Source of the DNA: Dactylosporangium aurantiacum
GTDB lineage: Bacteria; Actinomycetota; Actinomycetes; Mycobacteriales; Micromonosporaceae
Assembly: GCF_000716715.1 (NCBI RefSeq)
Contig: NZ_JNYJ01000001.1
Span: 464,765 to 528,764 of the forward strand
Direction of reading: 5' to 3'
DNA: 64,000 nucleotides
In this document: piece after piece, positions 17,652 to 29,108 of the stretch
How positions within the stretch are numbered: position 1 is the first letter of the stretch
Layout: every line of letters begins with the position of its first letter
Notes under the pieces: model-generated
Database searches by the model: none
What the model was told of the DNA's origin: nothing
What the model saw: the letters and a program-made list of their open reading frames with translations, nothing else
Made by a program: the position numbers and the translations under genes

Positions 17652-18823
17652 CTGTCACCGCCCCGAAGGGGTTCAGGGCCGCCGGCGTCGCCGCCGGGTT
17701 GAAGGCCACCGCCGGCGCGCTCGACGTGGCGCTGGTCGTCAACGACGGGCCCGACTGGACCGCGGCCGCCGTCTTCACCGGCAACCGGATCAAGGCCGCG
17801 CCGGTGCTGTGGAGCCAGCAGGTGCTGCGGGCCGGCATCGTGCGGGCCGTCGTCATCAACTCCGGCGGTGCCAACGCGTGCACCGGGCCGGCGGGCTTCC
17901 AGGACACGCACGCGACCGCCGAGCACGCCGCGGCGGTGCTGTCCGGGCGGGCGTCGCGCTTCCCGGTCGGCGCCGGTGACGTGGCCGTGTGCTCGACCGG
18001 GCTGATCGGTGAGCGGCTGCCGCTGAAGAAGCTGCTGTCCGGCGTCGACGCCGCCGCCCGCGGGCTCTCCCGCGACGGTGGTGCCAGCGCCGCGACCGCG
18101 ATCATGACCACCGACACGGTGCCGAAGACGGCCGTGTACGGCGGGCAGGGGTTCACCGTCGGCGGGATGGCGAAGGGCGCCGGCATGCTCGCGCCGGGCC
18201 TGGCCACGATGCTGGTCGTGGTGACCACCGACGCGGTCGCCGACGCGTCCGTGCTGGACGCGGCGCTGCGCGCGGCGACCCGGGTCACGTTCGACCGGAT
18301 CGACTCCGACGGCTGCATGTCGACCAACGACACGGTGCTGCTCATGGCCAGCGGCGCGGCCGGGATCCAGCCGACCGTCGAGGAGCTCACCGAGGCCGTC
18401 ACGGCCGTCTGCGCCGACCTGGCCGCGCGGCTGGTCGCCGACGCGGAGGGCGCCACGAAGGAGATCGCGATCGAGGTCACCGGCGCGGCGAGCGAGGACG
18501 ACGCGGTCGAGGTCGGCCGGGCGATCGCCCGCAACAACCTGGTGAAGACCGCGTTCTTCGGCAACGACCCGAACTGGGGCCGGATCCTCGCCGCGATCGG
18601 CACCACGGGCGCCGCGTTCGAGCCCGACGGGGTCGACGTCGCGATCAACGGCGTGTGGATCTGCAAGGGCGGCGCGGCGGGCGAGGACCGCTCGAAGGTG
18701 GACCTGAGCGCCCGCGCGGTCGCCGTCACCGTCGACCTGCACGCCGGCCCCGCCACGGCCACGGTCCTCACCAACGACCTGTCCATGGGCTACGTGCACG
18801 AGAACTCGGCGTACTCGTCGTGA
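17648..18823 (+). CDS. argJ: Bifunctional ornithine acetyltransferase / N-acetylglutamate synthase
   Basis: ArgJ recycles the acetyl group from N-acetylornithine to glutamate and, in bifunctional forms, also uses acetyl-CoA. The 391-residue proenzyme cleaves itself into alpha and beta chains. The cleavage motif lies at APGLATMLV, between Ala186 and Thr187, with Thr187 as nucleophile, preceded by GGMAKGAGM. The ATG at 17648 overlaps the argC stop (ATGA). No separate argA is visible, so ArgJ probably supplies both activities. Confidence 0.97.
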   Translation: MTVTAPKGFRAAGVAAGLKATAGALDVALVVNDGPDWTAAAVFTGNRIKAAPVLWSQQVLRAGIVRAVVINSGGANACTGPAGFQDTHATAEHAAAVLSGRASRFPVGAGDVAVCSTGLIGERLPLKKLLSGVDAAARGLSRDGGASAATAIMTTDTVPKTAVYGGQGFTVGGMAKGAGMLAPGLATMLVVVTTDAVADASVLDAALRAATRVTFDRIDSDGCMSTNDTVLLMASGAAGIQPTVEELTEAVTAVCADLAARLVADAEGATKEIAIEVTGAASEDDAVEVGRAIARNNLVKTAFFGNDPNWGRILAAIGTTGAAFEPDGVDVAINGVWICKGGAAGEDRSKVDLSARAVAVTVDLHAGPATATVLTNDLSMGYVHENSAYSS

Positions 18824-19700
18824 ACGGACGCAATCTCGGGATCGCGCTGGGCAAGGCGAACACGCTGATCGAGGCGCTGCCGTGGCTGGAGCGGTTCTCC
18901 GGCTCGACGATCGTCGTCAAGTACGGCGGCAACGCGATGCTCGACAACGAGCTGAAGCGGGCGTTCGCCGCGGACATGGTGTTCCTGCGGCACGTCGGGA
19001 TCAAACCGGTCGTCGTGCACGGCGGCGGCCCGCAGATCTCCTCGATGCTCAAGCGGCTCGGCATCGCCAGCGAGTTCAAGGGCGGCCTGCGGGTCACCAC
19101 CCCGGAGACCGCGGACGTGGTCCGGATGGTGCTCGTCGGGCAGGTCGGCCGGGAGCTCGTCGGGCTCATCAACGAGCACGGCCCGCACGCCGTCGGCATG
19201 TCCGGCGAGGACGCGGGGCTGTTCACCGCCGTGCGCCGGCCCGCGATCGTCGACGGCTCACCGGTCGACATCGGGCAGGTCGGCGACGTCGAGCACGTCA
19301 ACGTGTCCGCGGTCGCGGACCTCATCGCGGCCGGCCGGATCCCGGTGGTGTCGACGGTCGCGCCGGACGCCGACGGGGTCCTGCACAACCTCAACGCCGA
19401 CACCGCCGCCGGGGCCCTGGCGATCGCGCTCAAGGCCCGCAAGCTCGTCGTGCTGACCGACGTGGAGGGCCTGTACGCCCGCTACCCGGACCCGGAGTCG
19501 CTCATCTCGCAGCTGACCACGGACGAGCTCGCCGCGCTGCTGCCGACACTGGAGTCGGGAATGGTGCCGAAGATGGAGGCGTGCCTGCGCGCCGTCAAGG
19601 GCGGCGTGCCGGCGGCGCACGTCGTGGACGGCCGCGTGCCGCACTCGCTGCTGCTGGAAGTCTTCACGTCGGAGGGATTCGGGACCATGGTGGTGGCGGC

Positions 19701-19704
<4 letters not shown>
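18820..19704 (+). CDS. argB: Acetylglutamate kinase
   Basis: Phosphorylates N-acetylglutamate; usually the arginine-inhibited step. The 294-residue product starts at GTG 18820, overlapping argJ by 4 bp. It has the amino-acid-kinase Lys/Gly motifs [12 protein letters not shown] and [18 protein letters not shown], the substrate-binding [12 protein letters not shown] region, and the C-terminal [17 protein letters not shown] and [13 protein letters not shown] motifs. The N-terminal helix preceding the core is the part that in other species mediates hexamer formation and arginine sensitivity. Confidence 0.97.
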
Positions 19705-22296
<2,592 letters not shown>

Positions 22297-22359
22297 CCCG
22301 GACCGGCCGCGGCGGCACTGGCCGACCGTGGCGATCTTGCACTATGGAAGGATCGTGGC

Positions 22360-23799
22360 GTGGCAACTTCGTCTTCTGAGTCCCCGACCCGGCTCTGGGG
22401 CGGTCGCTTCGCCGGCGGGCCCGCCGAAGCCCTCGCCAGGCTCTCCGTGAGCGTCCAGTTCGACTGGCGGCTCGCGCCCTACGACCTGGCCGGGTCGCGG
22501 GCGCACGCGCGGGTCCTGGCCCGCGCCGGGCTGCTCGACGCCGACGAGCTGGGCCGGATGCTCGCCGCGCTCGACGACCTGGAGTCCGCGTGCGCGACCG
22601 GTGAGTTCCGGCCGACCGTCGACGACGAGGACGTGCACACCGCCCTGGAGCGGGGGCTGCTGGAGCGGCTCGGCGCGCTCGGCGGGAAGCTGCGCGCCGG
22701 CCGGTCCCGCAACGACCAGGTCGCCACCGACCTGCGGCTGTACCTGCGCGACCACGCCCGCGGCGTCGCCGCCCGGATCGTGGAGCTCGCCGACGCCCTC
22801 GTCGAGCAGGCCGCCCGGCACATCGACACGCCCGCGCCCGGGTTCACGCACCTGCAGCCGGCGCAGCCGATCGCGTTCGGCCACCAGCTGCTCGCGCACG
22901 TCCAGGCGCTGCTGCGGGACCTGGAGCGGCTGCGGGACTGGGACGCGCGCACCGCGGTCAGCCCGCTCGGCGCCGGTGCGCTCGCCGGGTCGTCGCTGCC
23001 GCTGGACCCGACGCAGGTGGCGAAGGAGCTCGGGTTCGCCTCCGCCGCGGCCAACTCCATCGACGCCGTGTCCGACCGGGACTTCGTCGCGGAGTTCCTG
23101 TTCGCCGCCGCCCTCACCGGCGTGCACCTGTCGCGGCTCGGTGAGGAGGTCGTGCTGTGGACGACCCCCGCGTTCGGTTGGGTGCAGCTCGACGACGCGT
23201 TCGCGACCGGGTCGTCGATCATGCCGCAGAAGAAGAACCCCGACATCGGTGAGCTCGCCCGCGGCAAGTCCGGCCGGCTCATCGGCCACCTGACCGGTGT
23301 CCTGGCGATGCTCAAGGGGCTGCCCCTGGCGTACGACCGGGACCTGCAGGAGGACAAGGAGCCCGTGTTCGACGCCGTCGACACCCTCGAGCTGGTCCTG
23401 CCCGCGCTCGCCGGCATGATCTCCACGATGACGGTGCGCGTCGACCGGCTCGCCGAGCAGGCGCCCGTCGGCTACACCCTCGCCACCGAGGTCGCGGAGT
23501 GGCTGGTCCGGCAGGGGGTGGCGTTCCGCGACGCGCACGAGATCACCGGCAAGCTCGTCGTGCTCGCCGCGTCCCGCGACGTCGGCCTCGACGAGGTGTC
23601 CGACGCGGACCTGCAGGCGGTCAGCCCGCACCTGACGCCGGACGTGCGGACCGTGTTCTCCGTCCCGGGCGCCCTGGCGGCGCGCACCACCCCCGGCTCG
23701 ACGGGCCCCGGGCCGGTCGCCGACCAGCTCGCCGTCGCCGCCGACAAGCTCGAGCGTTGGCGGTCCTGGTCCGCGGAGCCGGTGCTACCGTCGCAGTGA
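22360..23799 (+). CDS. argH: Argininosuccinate lyase
   Basis: Last step of arginine synthesis, cleaving argininosuccinate to arginine and fumarate. The 479-residue product starts at GTG 22360 behind AAGGA. It has RLWGGRF near the N-terminus, [24 protein letters not shown] (His164) and the fumarase-superfamily signature [12 protein letters not shown] at 284-295 with its catalytic Ser. A 63-bp spacer without a clear ARG box separates it from argR. Its last codon overlaps the start of the oxidoreductase gene, which may be co-transcribed. Confidence 0.97.
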   Translation: MATSSSESPTRLWGGRFAGGPAEALARLSVSVQFDWRLAPYDLAGSRAHARVLARAGLLDADELGRMLAALDDLESACATGEFRPTVDDEDVHTALERGLLERLGALGGKLRAGRSRNDQVATDLRLYLRDHARGVAARIVELADALVEQAARHIDTPAPGFTHLQPAQPIAFGHQLLAHVQALLRDLERLRDWDARTAVSPLGAGALAGSSLPLDPTQVAKELGFASAAANSIDAVSDRDFVAEFLFAAALTGVHLSRLGEEVVLWTTPAFGWVQLDDAFATGSSIMPQKKNPDIGELARGKSGRLIGHLTGVLAMLKGLPLAYDRDLQEDKEPVFDAVDTLELVLPALAGMISTMTVRVDRLAEQAPVGYTLATEVAEWLVRQGVAFRDAHEITGKLVVLAASRDVGLDEVSDADLQAVSPHLTPDVRTVFSVPGALAARTTPGSTGPGPVADQLAVAADKLERWRSWSAEPVLPSQ

Positions 23800-24716
23800 T
23801 GCGACGTGTGACACAGGACACCCTCGGCGACGCGTCGGTGCTGCGCGTCGCCGAGGTCGCGGTCCCGGTGCCCGGGCCGACCGAGATCCTCGTCGAGATG
23901 CGCGCGGCCGGCGTCAACCCGGTCGACTGGAAGGTCCGCACCGGCGGCGGCATCCTGGGCACCCCGCCGTTCAGCGTCGGCTGGGAGCTGTCCGGGGTGG
24001 TGGCCGCCACCGGTGCCGGCGTCACGCGGTTCGCCGTCGGCGACGAGGTGTTCGGCATGCCGCGCTTCCCGGCACAGGCCGCCGCGTACGCCGAGTACGT
24101 CACCGGGCCCGCCCGGCACTTCGCGCTGAAACCGCCGAACCTGAGCCACGAGCAGGCCGGTGGCCTCGCCCTCGCCGGGCTCACCGCCTGGCAGGTCCTC
24201 GCCGAGACCGCCGGCGTGCTGCCCGGGCAGCGGGTGCTGATCCCGGCCGCGGCCGGCGGCGTCGGTCACCTCGCGGTGCAGATCGCGAAGGCGCGCGGCG
24301 CGTACGTCATCGGCACCGCGTCCGCGCCGAAGCACGACTTCGTGCGGTCCCTCGGCGCCGACGAGGTGCACGACCACGGCGCCGAGGGCCAGGCGGACGT
24401 CTACGCGGCGGTGAAGGACGTCGACGTGGCCGTCGCCACCGTCGCCGGGCAGGTCCCGCGGCTCGCGGCGACCCTCGCGCCGCAGGGGGCGCTCATCGCC
24501 CTCAACGGCGCCGACGAGGCCGCCGCCGTCGACGCCGGTGGCGTGTTCCTGCTCGCCGAGCCCGACCGGGCCGGCCTGGAGTCCCTCGCGGCGCTGGTCC
24601 TGGAGGGCCGGCTCACGGTCCACGTCGACCGGGTCTTCCCCCTGGACCGGGTCGCCGAGGCGCACCGGCTCGGCGAGCGCGGGCACACCACCGGGAAGCT
24701 GGTCCTCGTCCCCTAG
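23799..24716 (+). CDS. NADP-dependent zinc-type alcohol dehydrogenase / quinone oxidoreductase family protein
   Basis: A medium-chain reductase of 305 residues from ATG 23799, sharing TGATG with argH. The GroES-like N-terminal domain contains AAGVNPVDWKVRTGGG and GWELSGVVAATGAGV. The Rossmann part carries ILIPAAAGGVGHLAVQIAK-like sequence (VLIPAAAGGVGHLAVQ). The zinc ligands of true alcohol dehydrogenases are missing, so it is probably a quinone-reductase-like enzyme. It is a paralogue of the gene at 58504-59427. Its TAG stop shares the palindrome CTAG with the stop of the next, convergent gene. Confidence 0.88.
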   Translation: MRRVTQDTLGDASVLRVAEVAVPVPGPTEILVEMRAAGVNPVDWKVRTGGGILGTPPFSVGWELSGVVAATGAGVTRFAVGDEVFGMPRFPAQAAAYAEYVTGPARHFALKPPNLSHEQAGGLALAGLTAWQVLAETAGVLPGQRVLIPAAAGGVGHLAVQIAKARGAYVIGTASAPKHDFVRSLGADEVHDHGAEGQADVYAAVKDVDVAVATVAGQVPRLAATLAPQGALIALNGADEAAAVDAGGVFLLAEPDRAGLESLAALVLEGRLTVHVDRVFPLDRVAEAHRLGERGHTTGKLVLVP

Positions 24717-25084
24717 TGGGACACGGCGTAGTGCAGGATCACGTTGTGGATGTGCTGGGTCTTCTCGACCCCGCGGACCTCGATCTCGTACGTGTGGGCG
24801 CCCACGTGCACGGCGATGTTGCCGCTGCTGAAGAAGCTGCCGGCCCACGACTTGTTGCTCACGATCGACACCGCGGTCACCTTCGCGTAGGGGATCGACG
24901 TGAGGGCGAGCCGCTTGCCGACGAACGAGCGGTCCTGCAGGATCACGCGGCGGTCGGTGAGGCCGATGAACCCGGTGCCGATGCCGACCGCGTCGTAGAC
25001 GGCGATGATCGTCTCGCCGGGCAGCAGCCCGGACACGATCTGCTCGTACTGTTCGCGGCGGTCGTACTTCACCTGTTGAGCCAT
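24713..25084 (-). CDS. PH-domain protein (YokE-like)
   Basis: A soluble 123-residue protein beginning MAQQVKYDRREQYEQIV. The rest reads as alternating strands typical of bacterial PH domains: VYDAVGIGTGFIGLTDRRVILQD, then YAKVTAVSIVSNKS. The end holds the strand-helix GAHTYEIEVRGVEKTQHIHNVI. The upstream in-frame start at 25129 would add 15 residues overlapping the promoter area, so I prefer ATG 25084. The family's function is not established; bacterial PH domains bind other proteins or act in membrane stress responses. Confidence 0.8.
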   Translation of the reverse strand: MAQQVKYDRREQYEQIVSGLLPGETIIAVYDAVGIGTGFIGLTDRRVILQDRSFVGKRLALTSIPYAKVTAVSIVSNKSWAGSFFSSGNIAVHVGAHTYEIEVRGVEKTQHIHNVILHYAVSH

Positions 25085-25166
25085 GCGTCCAACGTAGACG
25101 GACCCCTCAACCCCGGCGCTGGCGTGCATGGGTCATCCTGGACGGCACACACCCCGAGGAGGACCC

Positions 25167-25352
25167 GTGCCGATCCTGTTCCGCAAGGCGATGCGGTTCG
25201 GCCCGCTCGTGCTGAACTTCACCCCGAAGGGCCTGTCCTCGTGGGGTCTGAAGATCGGCCGCTGGTCGTGGAACTCGAAGACCAGGGCGCACCGCTACGA
25301 CCTGCCCGGCCCGTTCTCGTGGCGCAGCCGCGGGCGGCGCGGCGGCAGCTGA
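25167..25352 (+). CDS. Small basic DUF4236-like protein
   Basis: A 61-residue protein starting at GTG 25167 behind a perfect GAGGAGG (25156-25162). The pattern (V)PILFRKAMRFGPLVLNFTP, then KTRAHRYDLPGPFSWRSR matches what I recall of DUF4236: a short basic domain with an FRK motif at the start and a DLPGP-F-R tail. The function is unknown. It is transcribed away from the PH-domain gene, the two starts being 82 bp apart. Confidence 0.62.
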   Translation: MPILFRKAMRFGPLVLNFTPKGLSSWGLKIGRWSWNSKTRAHRYDLPGPFSWRSRGRRGGS

Positions 25353-25460
25353 CGACGCCCCGGGCCCGCCGGGGTCCGGGGCGCGCCGGGCCGCTCGGCG
25401 CCGGTAGAAGTTCACGGAGTGGTCGGGGGAGTGCCACGTCGCGCCCGAGGGCGGCCGACC

Positions 25461-25925
25461 CTATGTCCTCCTGGTGAACACCCGCACCGGGACGTTCAAC
25501 GTGCCCGGGTCCACGCTCCACTGCGCCGCGACGCGGTGCACGTCACCGTCGTCGACCAGCTCGCCGAACGAGCGCTCCAGATCCGAGCGCTCGCCGAGCT
25601 CGTCGATCTCGCCGTCGGCGGCGGCGAACGAGCGCAGCAGGTCCCCGTCGCGGGCGCGCTGCCACCGGTACACCTGCAGCCCTCGATGTGACGAGAAGAA
25701 CTGCACCTCGGTCGCCAGGGCCGCGGACAGCCCCGTGACGTCGGGCCGGTCCTTCATCAACGCCATGCCCAGGACCAGGACCCATCCGTCGACCGGCGGC
25801 GTGACGATCACCCGGTCGTCGGTGAAGTACGCCAGGTCCACGCCGGAGCGCCAGTCGGTCTCGCCGAGCTCGGTGAGCCCGAGCGCCGGTGCCGGGTCCC
25901 GGTCGCGGACGGCCAGCCATGCCAT
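25461..25925 (-). CDS. Hypothetical protein of 154 residues
   Basis: Starts at ATG 25925 behind GAGGGGG. It has no signal peptide or membrane span. Recognisable features are GWVLVLGMALMKDRPDVTGLS, then EVQFFSSHRGLQVYRWQRA, DGDLLRSFA and a C-terminal WSVDPGTL. This resembles a widespread but uncharacterised family with an EVQYF-HR-YHWARA-DG pattern; no function can be assigned. It is divergent from the GntR gene, and the GntR operator at 25978-26001 lies in the shared upstream region, so it may be co-regulated. Confidence 0.72.
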   Translation of the reverse strand: MAWLAVRDRDPAPALGLTELGETDWRSGVDLAYFTDDRVIVTPPVDGWVLVLGMALMKDRPDVTGLSAALATEVQFFSSHRGLQVYRWQRARDGDLLRSFAAADGEIDELGERSDLERSFGELVDDGDVHRVAAQWSVDPGTLNVPVRVFTRRT

Positions 25926-25951
25926 CTTCTGCACCCCCTCGACGCTACCCG

Positions 25952-26001
25952 TTGACTTCCCGGCGCCGAGGTTGCATGGTTCATTACATGAGTAATGAAC
26001 C
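25952..26001 (+). promoter_or_regulatory. GntR promoter and perfect palindromic operator
   Basis: GGTTCATTAC (25978-25987) and GTAATGAACC (25992-26001) are exact reverse complements around ATGA. This matches the long inverted repeats bound by YtrA-type GntR repressors. A -35 candidate TTGACT (25952-25957) and a weak -10 CATGGT (25975-25980, 17-bp spacer) lie upstream, so the operator would cover the -10, the transcription start and the ATG at 25995. Confidence 0.8.
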
Positions 26002-26369
26002 GACGAACCATGGATGACGGACGGCCGATCTTCCTGCAGATCGCGGAGCAGATCGAGGCCGCGATCATCGACGGTTCGCTGCCGGAGGACACGCAGGTCC
26101 CGTCGACGAACGAGCTCGCCGCGTTCCACCGGATCAACCCCGCCACCGCCGCCAAGGGCGTCAACCAGCTCGTCGACGACGGAGTGCTGCACAAGCGGCG
26201 GGGCATCGGCATGTTCGTCTCGCCGGGCGCCCGGGCCAAGCTCCGGCAGCGCCGCCGGGACCGGTTCGGCGAGCAGTACCTGCGCCCGCTGCTGGCCGAG
26301 GCGGCCCGGCTCGGCATCGACCACACCGAGCTCAAGACGATGATCGACCGTTACGAGGAGCCGCGATGA
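25995..26369 (+). CDS. GntR-family regulator (YtrA subfamily)
   Basis: A 124-residue repressor. The winged helix-turn-helix covers residues 6-75 (DDGRPIFLQIAEQIEAAIID, QVPSTNELAAFHRINPATA, LVDDGVLHKRRGIGMFV). The short C-terminal helical tail in place of a large effector domain is typical of the YtrA group, which regulates ABC transporters encoded beside it. The start may be ATG 25995, inside the operator, or ATG 26010, which gives the more usual N-terminus MDDGRPIF. The next gene begins within its stop codon. Confidence 0.9.
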   Translation: MNRRTMDDGRPIFLQIAEQIEAAIIDGSLPEDTQVPSTNELAAFHRINPATAAKGVNQLVDDGVLHKRRGIGMFVSPGARAKLRQRRRDRFGEQYLRPLLAEAARLGIDHTELKTMIDRYEEPR

Positions 26370-27235
26370 CCCCCGTCGTGTCCGTGCAGGACCTGTCGAA
26401 GCGGTACGGCGCCGTCGCCGCCGTCGACGGTGTCAGCTTCGAGCTGCGCCGCAACGGCATCTACGGCCTGCTCGGCCGCAACGGCGCCGGCAAGACCACG
26501 CTCATGCAGCTGCTCACCGGCCAGCAGTTCGCCACCGCCGGCACCGTGCGGGTCCTGGGCGCCGACCCGGCCGAGAACGAGCGGGTCCTGCGGCAGGTGA
26601 GCTTCGTCAAGGAGAGCCAGCGCTACCCGGAGACGTACAAGGTCCGGCACGTGCTGCTCGCCGGGCGGCTGCTCTTCCCCGGCTGGGACGAGGCGTTCGC
26701 CCGCTCGCTCGTCGCGGATTTCGAGCTGCCGGTGTCCCGGCCGGTGAAGAAGCTGTCCCGGGGCATGCTGTCCGCGCTCGGCGTCACCGTCGGGCTCGCG
26801 TCCCGCGCCCCGATCACGTTCTTCGACGAGCCGTACCTGGGCCTGGACGCGGTGGCCCGCCAGCTGTTCTACGACCGGCTGCTGGCCGACTACGCCGAGC
26901 ACCCGCGCACGGTGGTGCTGTCCACCCACCTCATCGACGAGGTCAGCGACCTCATCGAGCACGTGCTGCTCCTCGAGCGCGGCCGGCTCGTGCTGGACGA
27001 GGCCGCCGACAGCCTGCGCGGCCAGGTCGTCACCGTCACCGGCCCGGCGCAGGCCGTGGACCGGCTCACCGCCAACGCCGACGAGCTGCACCGCGAGCAC
27101 CTCGGTCCGCTGACCCGCGCCACCGTGCGCGGCGCCGTGTCCGCCGGGCACGCCCGCGAGGCCGGCGTCCAGCTCGAACCCGTCAGCCTGCAGCAGCTCG
27201 TCGTGCGCATCACCGCCCGGGAGGCCGTGTCATGA
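26366..27235 (+). CDS. ABC transporter ATP-binding protein
   Basis: ATPase subunit of 289 residues from ATG 26366, overlapping the GntR gene by 4 bp. Walker A is GRNGAGKT (residues 37-44). The signature appears as KKLSRGMLSALGV, Walker B as APITFFDEPYLGLDA and the H-loop as VVLSTHLIDE. The C-terminal 70 residues resemble those of YtrB/BcrA-type exporters. With the following membrane protein it should form a YtrBC-like exporter controlled by the GntR repressor; such systems often answer cell-wall antibiotics. The substrate is unknown. Confidence 0.93.
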   Translation: MTPVVSVQDLSKRYGAVAAVDGVSFELRRNGIYGLLGRNGAGKTTLMQLLTGQQFATAGTVRVLGADPAENERVLRQVSFVKESQRYPETYKVRHVLLAGRLLFPGWDEAFARSLVADFELPVSRPVKKLSRGMLSALGVTVGLASRAPITFFDEPYLGLDAVARQLFYDRLLADYAEHPRTVVLSTHLIDEVSDLIEHVLLLERGRLVLDEAADSLRGQVVTVTGPAQAVDRLTANADELHREHLGPLTRATVRGAVSAGHAREAGVQLEPVSLQQLVVRITAREAVS

Positions 27236-27927
27236 ACCGCATCGTCGCCATCGCCCGCCTGCACGCCGCCGGCCGCCGCGACGGGCTGGTGTGGCCGCTC
27301 GCCGTCCTCGGCGTCGCCTTCGCCGTCAACCTGCTCGTCTTCGGCGCCATGGGCGACGATCTCGGCGACCGCCCGGTCACCGGCGGCCTCGCCAGCGTCT
27401 ACCTCACCGCGCTCGCGTTCGGCGCCGTCGCGATCGCCCAGCAGTTCCCGTTCGCGCTCGGCATGAGCGTCACCCGGCGCGAGTTCGCCGCCGCGCTCGG
27501 CCTGTTCACCGTCGCCCAGACCGCCGCCTACGCGGTGCTGCTGGTCGTCCTGCAGGCCGTCGAGGATGCGACCGGCGGCTGGGGCATGCGGCTGCGGTTC
27601 TTCGGCGCCGGCTTCCTCGACCGCGAGGGCGTCGCCGCCCAGCTGCTCATCTACGCGGTGCCGCTGCTGCTGATGACCCTCACCGGCGTCGCCCTGGGGG
27701 CGGTGTACGTGCGCTGGCGCACCAACGGCGTCCTCGCCGCCGTGTGCGGCGTCCTGCTCGCCGCAGGGCTGGCCGCGGTCCTGGTCACGAAGTACGGCAG
27801 CTGGCCCGCGATCGGCGACTGGCTGCTGCGGCAGAGCGCGCTGTCGCTGCTGGCCGGCTGGCCGTCGATCGCCGTCGCCGCCCTCGCCGCGCTGTCCTGG
27901 GCCGCGCTGCGCCGCGCCACCCCCTGA
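27232..27927 (+). CDS. ABC transporter membrane subunit
   Basis: A 231-residue membrane protein from ATG 27232, overlapping the ATPase gene by 4 bp. It has about six hydrophobic spans, starting with LVWPLAVLGVAFAVNLLVFG and ending with PSIAVAALAALSWAALR. No extracytoplasmic binding domain is present. It is the natural permease partner of the ATP-binding protein and is assigned mainly by context and topology. Confidence 0.82.
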   Translation: MNRIVAIARLHAAGRRDGLVWPLAVLGVAFAVNLLVFGAMGDDLGDRPVTGGLASVYLTALAFGAVAIAQQFPFALGMSVTRREFAAALGLFTVAQTAAYAVLLVVLQAVEDATGGWGMRLRFFGAGFLDREGVAAQLLIYAVPLLLMTLTGVALGAVYVRWRTNGVLAAVCGVLLAAGLAAVLVTKYGSWPAIGDWLLRQSALSLLAGWPSIAVAALAALSWAALRRATP

Positions 27928-27983
27928 CCGCCGGCGCGATCTGCCGGCGGGCCCCGGGCCGAAGATCCGGATAGGTTGGTGCG

Positions 27984-29108
27984 ATGAGCGCGTTGGAGAG
28001 ACTCCGGGCCGCCGCGCCCGTCATGCGTGATGACCTCGCCGGTCTCGTCGCCGTCGAGTCGCCGTCGGCCGACCTCGAGGCCCTGGCCAGGTGTGCCGAC
28101 GTCGTCGCCGAGCTCGGCCGGCGGTGCACCGGCCTGGCCCCGGAGCGGGTGGTCGTGGCCGACCGGCCGCAGCTGCGGTGGCGCTTCGGCGGCGGGCCGG
28201 TCCGGGTCGTGCTGATCGGGCACTTCGACACGGTGTGGCCGGTCGGCACCCTCGCCCGGTGGCCGTTCGCCGTCGACGGCGACCGGTGCACCGGCCCCGG
28301 CGTGGTCGACATGAAGGGCGGCCTCGTCGTGCTGTTCCACGCCCTCACCGCCCTCGCCGAGGCCGGCGACCTCGACGGCGTCGCGGTCGTGTGCAACAGC
28401 GACGAGGAGATCGGCTCGCCCGCCTCCCAGGCGCTCATCGAGGACACCGCCGCCGGCGCGGCCGGCGCGCTCATCCTGGAGGGCAGCGCCGAGGGCCGGC
28501 TGAAGATCGCCCGGAAGGGCATCGCGCACTACTCGCTGCACGTCACCGGCCGGGCGTCGCACGCCGGGGTCGCCCCGCACCTCGGCGTCAACGCCGGGAT
28601 CGAGCTGGCGCACCAGGTGCTGCGCATCGCGCAGCTCGGTGCCCCGCCCGGCACGACCGTGACCCCGACCGACTCGACCGTCGGCACGACCAGCAACACC
28701 GTGCCCGCCGCGGCGCGGCTCAGCATCGACGTGCGCGCGTTCGACCCGGCGGAGCTGGCCCGGGTCGACGAGGCCCTGCGCGGCCTGCGGCCGGTGCTGC
28801 CGGACGCGCAGGTGCGGGTCGAGTTCGGCCCGTCCCGCCCGGCGATGCCGGAGTCGGCGTCGGCCTCGACGTTCGCCCTGGCCCAGCGGGTCGCGGCGGC
28901 GCTGGGCCTGCCGCCGCTGACCGGTGAGGCAGTCGGCGGCGGCTCCGACGGCAACCTCACCGCCGGGATCGGCGTGCCGACCCTCGACGGGCTCGGTGTC
29001 ATCGGCGGCAACGCGCACGCCGAGGGGGAGTGGGCCGACCTGGCGAGCATGCCGGAGCGGGCCGCCCTGGTCGCGGGGCTGGTCGCCGCGATCGGCCGGG
29101 AGCCGTGA
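27984..29108 (+). CDS. M20-family metallohydrolase (carboxypeptidase G2-like)
   Basis: A 374-residue di-zinc hydrolase from ATG 27984. Metal ligands are visible: His80 with Asp82 in IGHFDTVWP, the bridging Asp109 in GPGVVDMKGG, and the catalytic/ligand pair Glu141-Glu142 in NSDEEIGS. The dimerisation insert begins with ARKGIAHYSLHVTGRASHAG. Its stop overlaps the start of the GNAT gene, which is followed directly by an enolase-superfamily racemase. In Geobacillus an M20 enzyme in the same three-gene set hydrolyses N-succinyl-L-amino acids; I infer the same role here. Confidence 0.9.
   Translation: MSALERLRAAAPVMRDDLAGLVAVESPSADLEALARCADVVAELGRRCTGLAPERVVVADRPQLRWRFGGGPVRVVLIGHFDTVWPVGTLARWPFAVDGDRCTGPGVVDMKGGLVVLFHALTALAEAGDLDGVAVVCNSDEEIGSPASQALIEDTAAGAAGALILEGSAEGRLKIARKGIAHYSLHVTGRASHAGVAPHLGVNAGIELAHQVLRIAQLGAPPGTTVTPTDSTVGTTSNTVPAAARLSIDVRAFDPAELARVDEALRGLRPVLPDAQVRVEFGPSRPAMPESASASTFALAQRVAAALGLPPLTGEAVGGGSDGNLTAGIGVPTLDGLGVIGGNAHAEGEWADLASMPERAALVAGLVAAIGREP

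Noticed and set aside
22297..22359. Second ARG box before argH
   Set aside because: Only a TTGCAC half-site-like word at 22336-22341 is present, with no matching second half.
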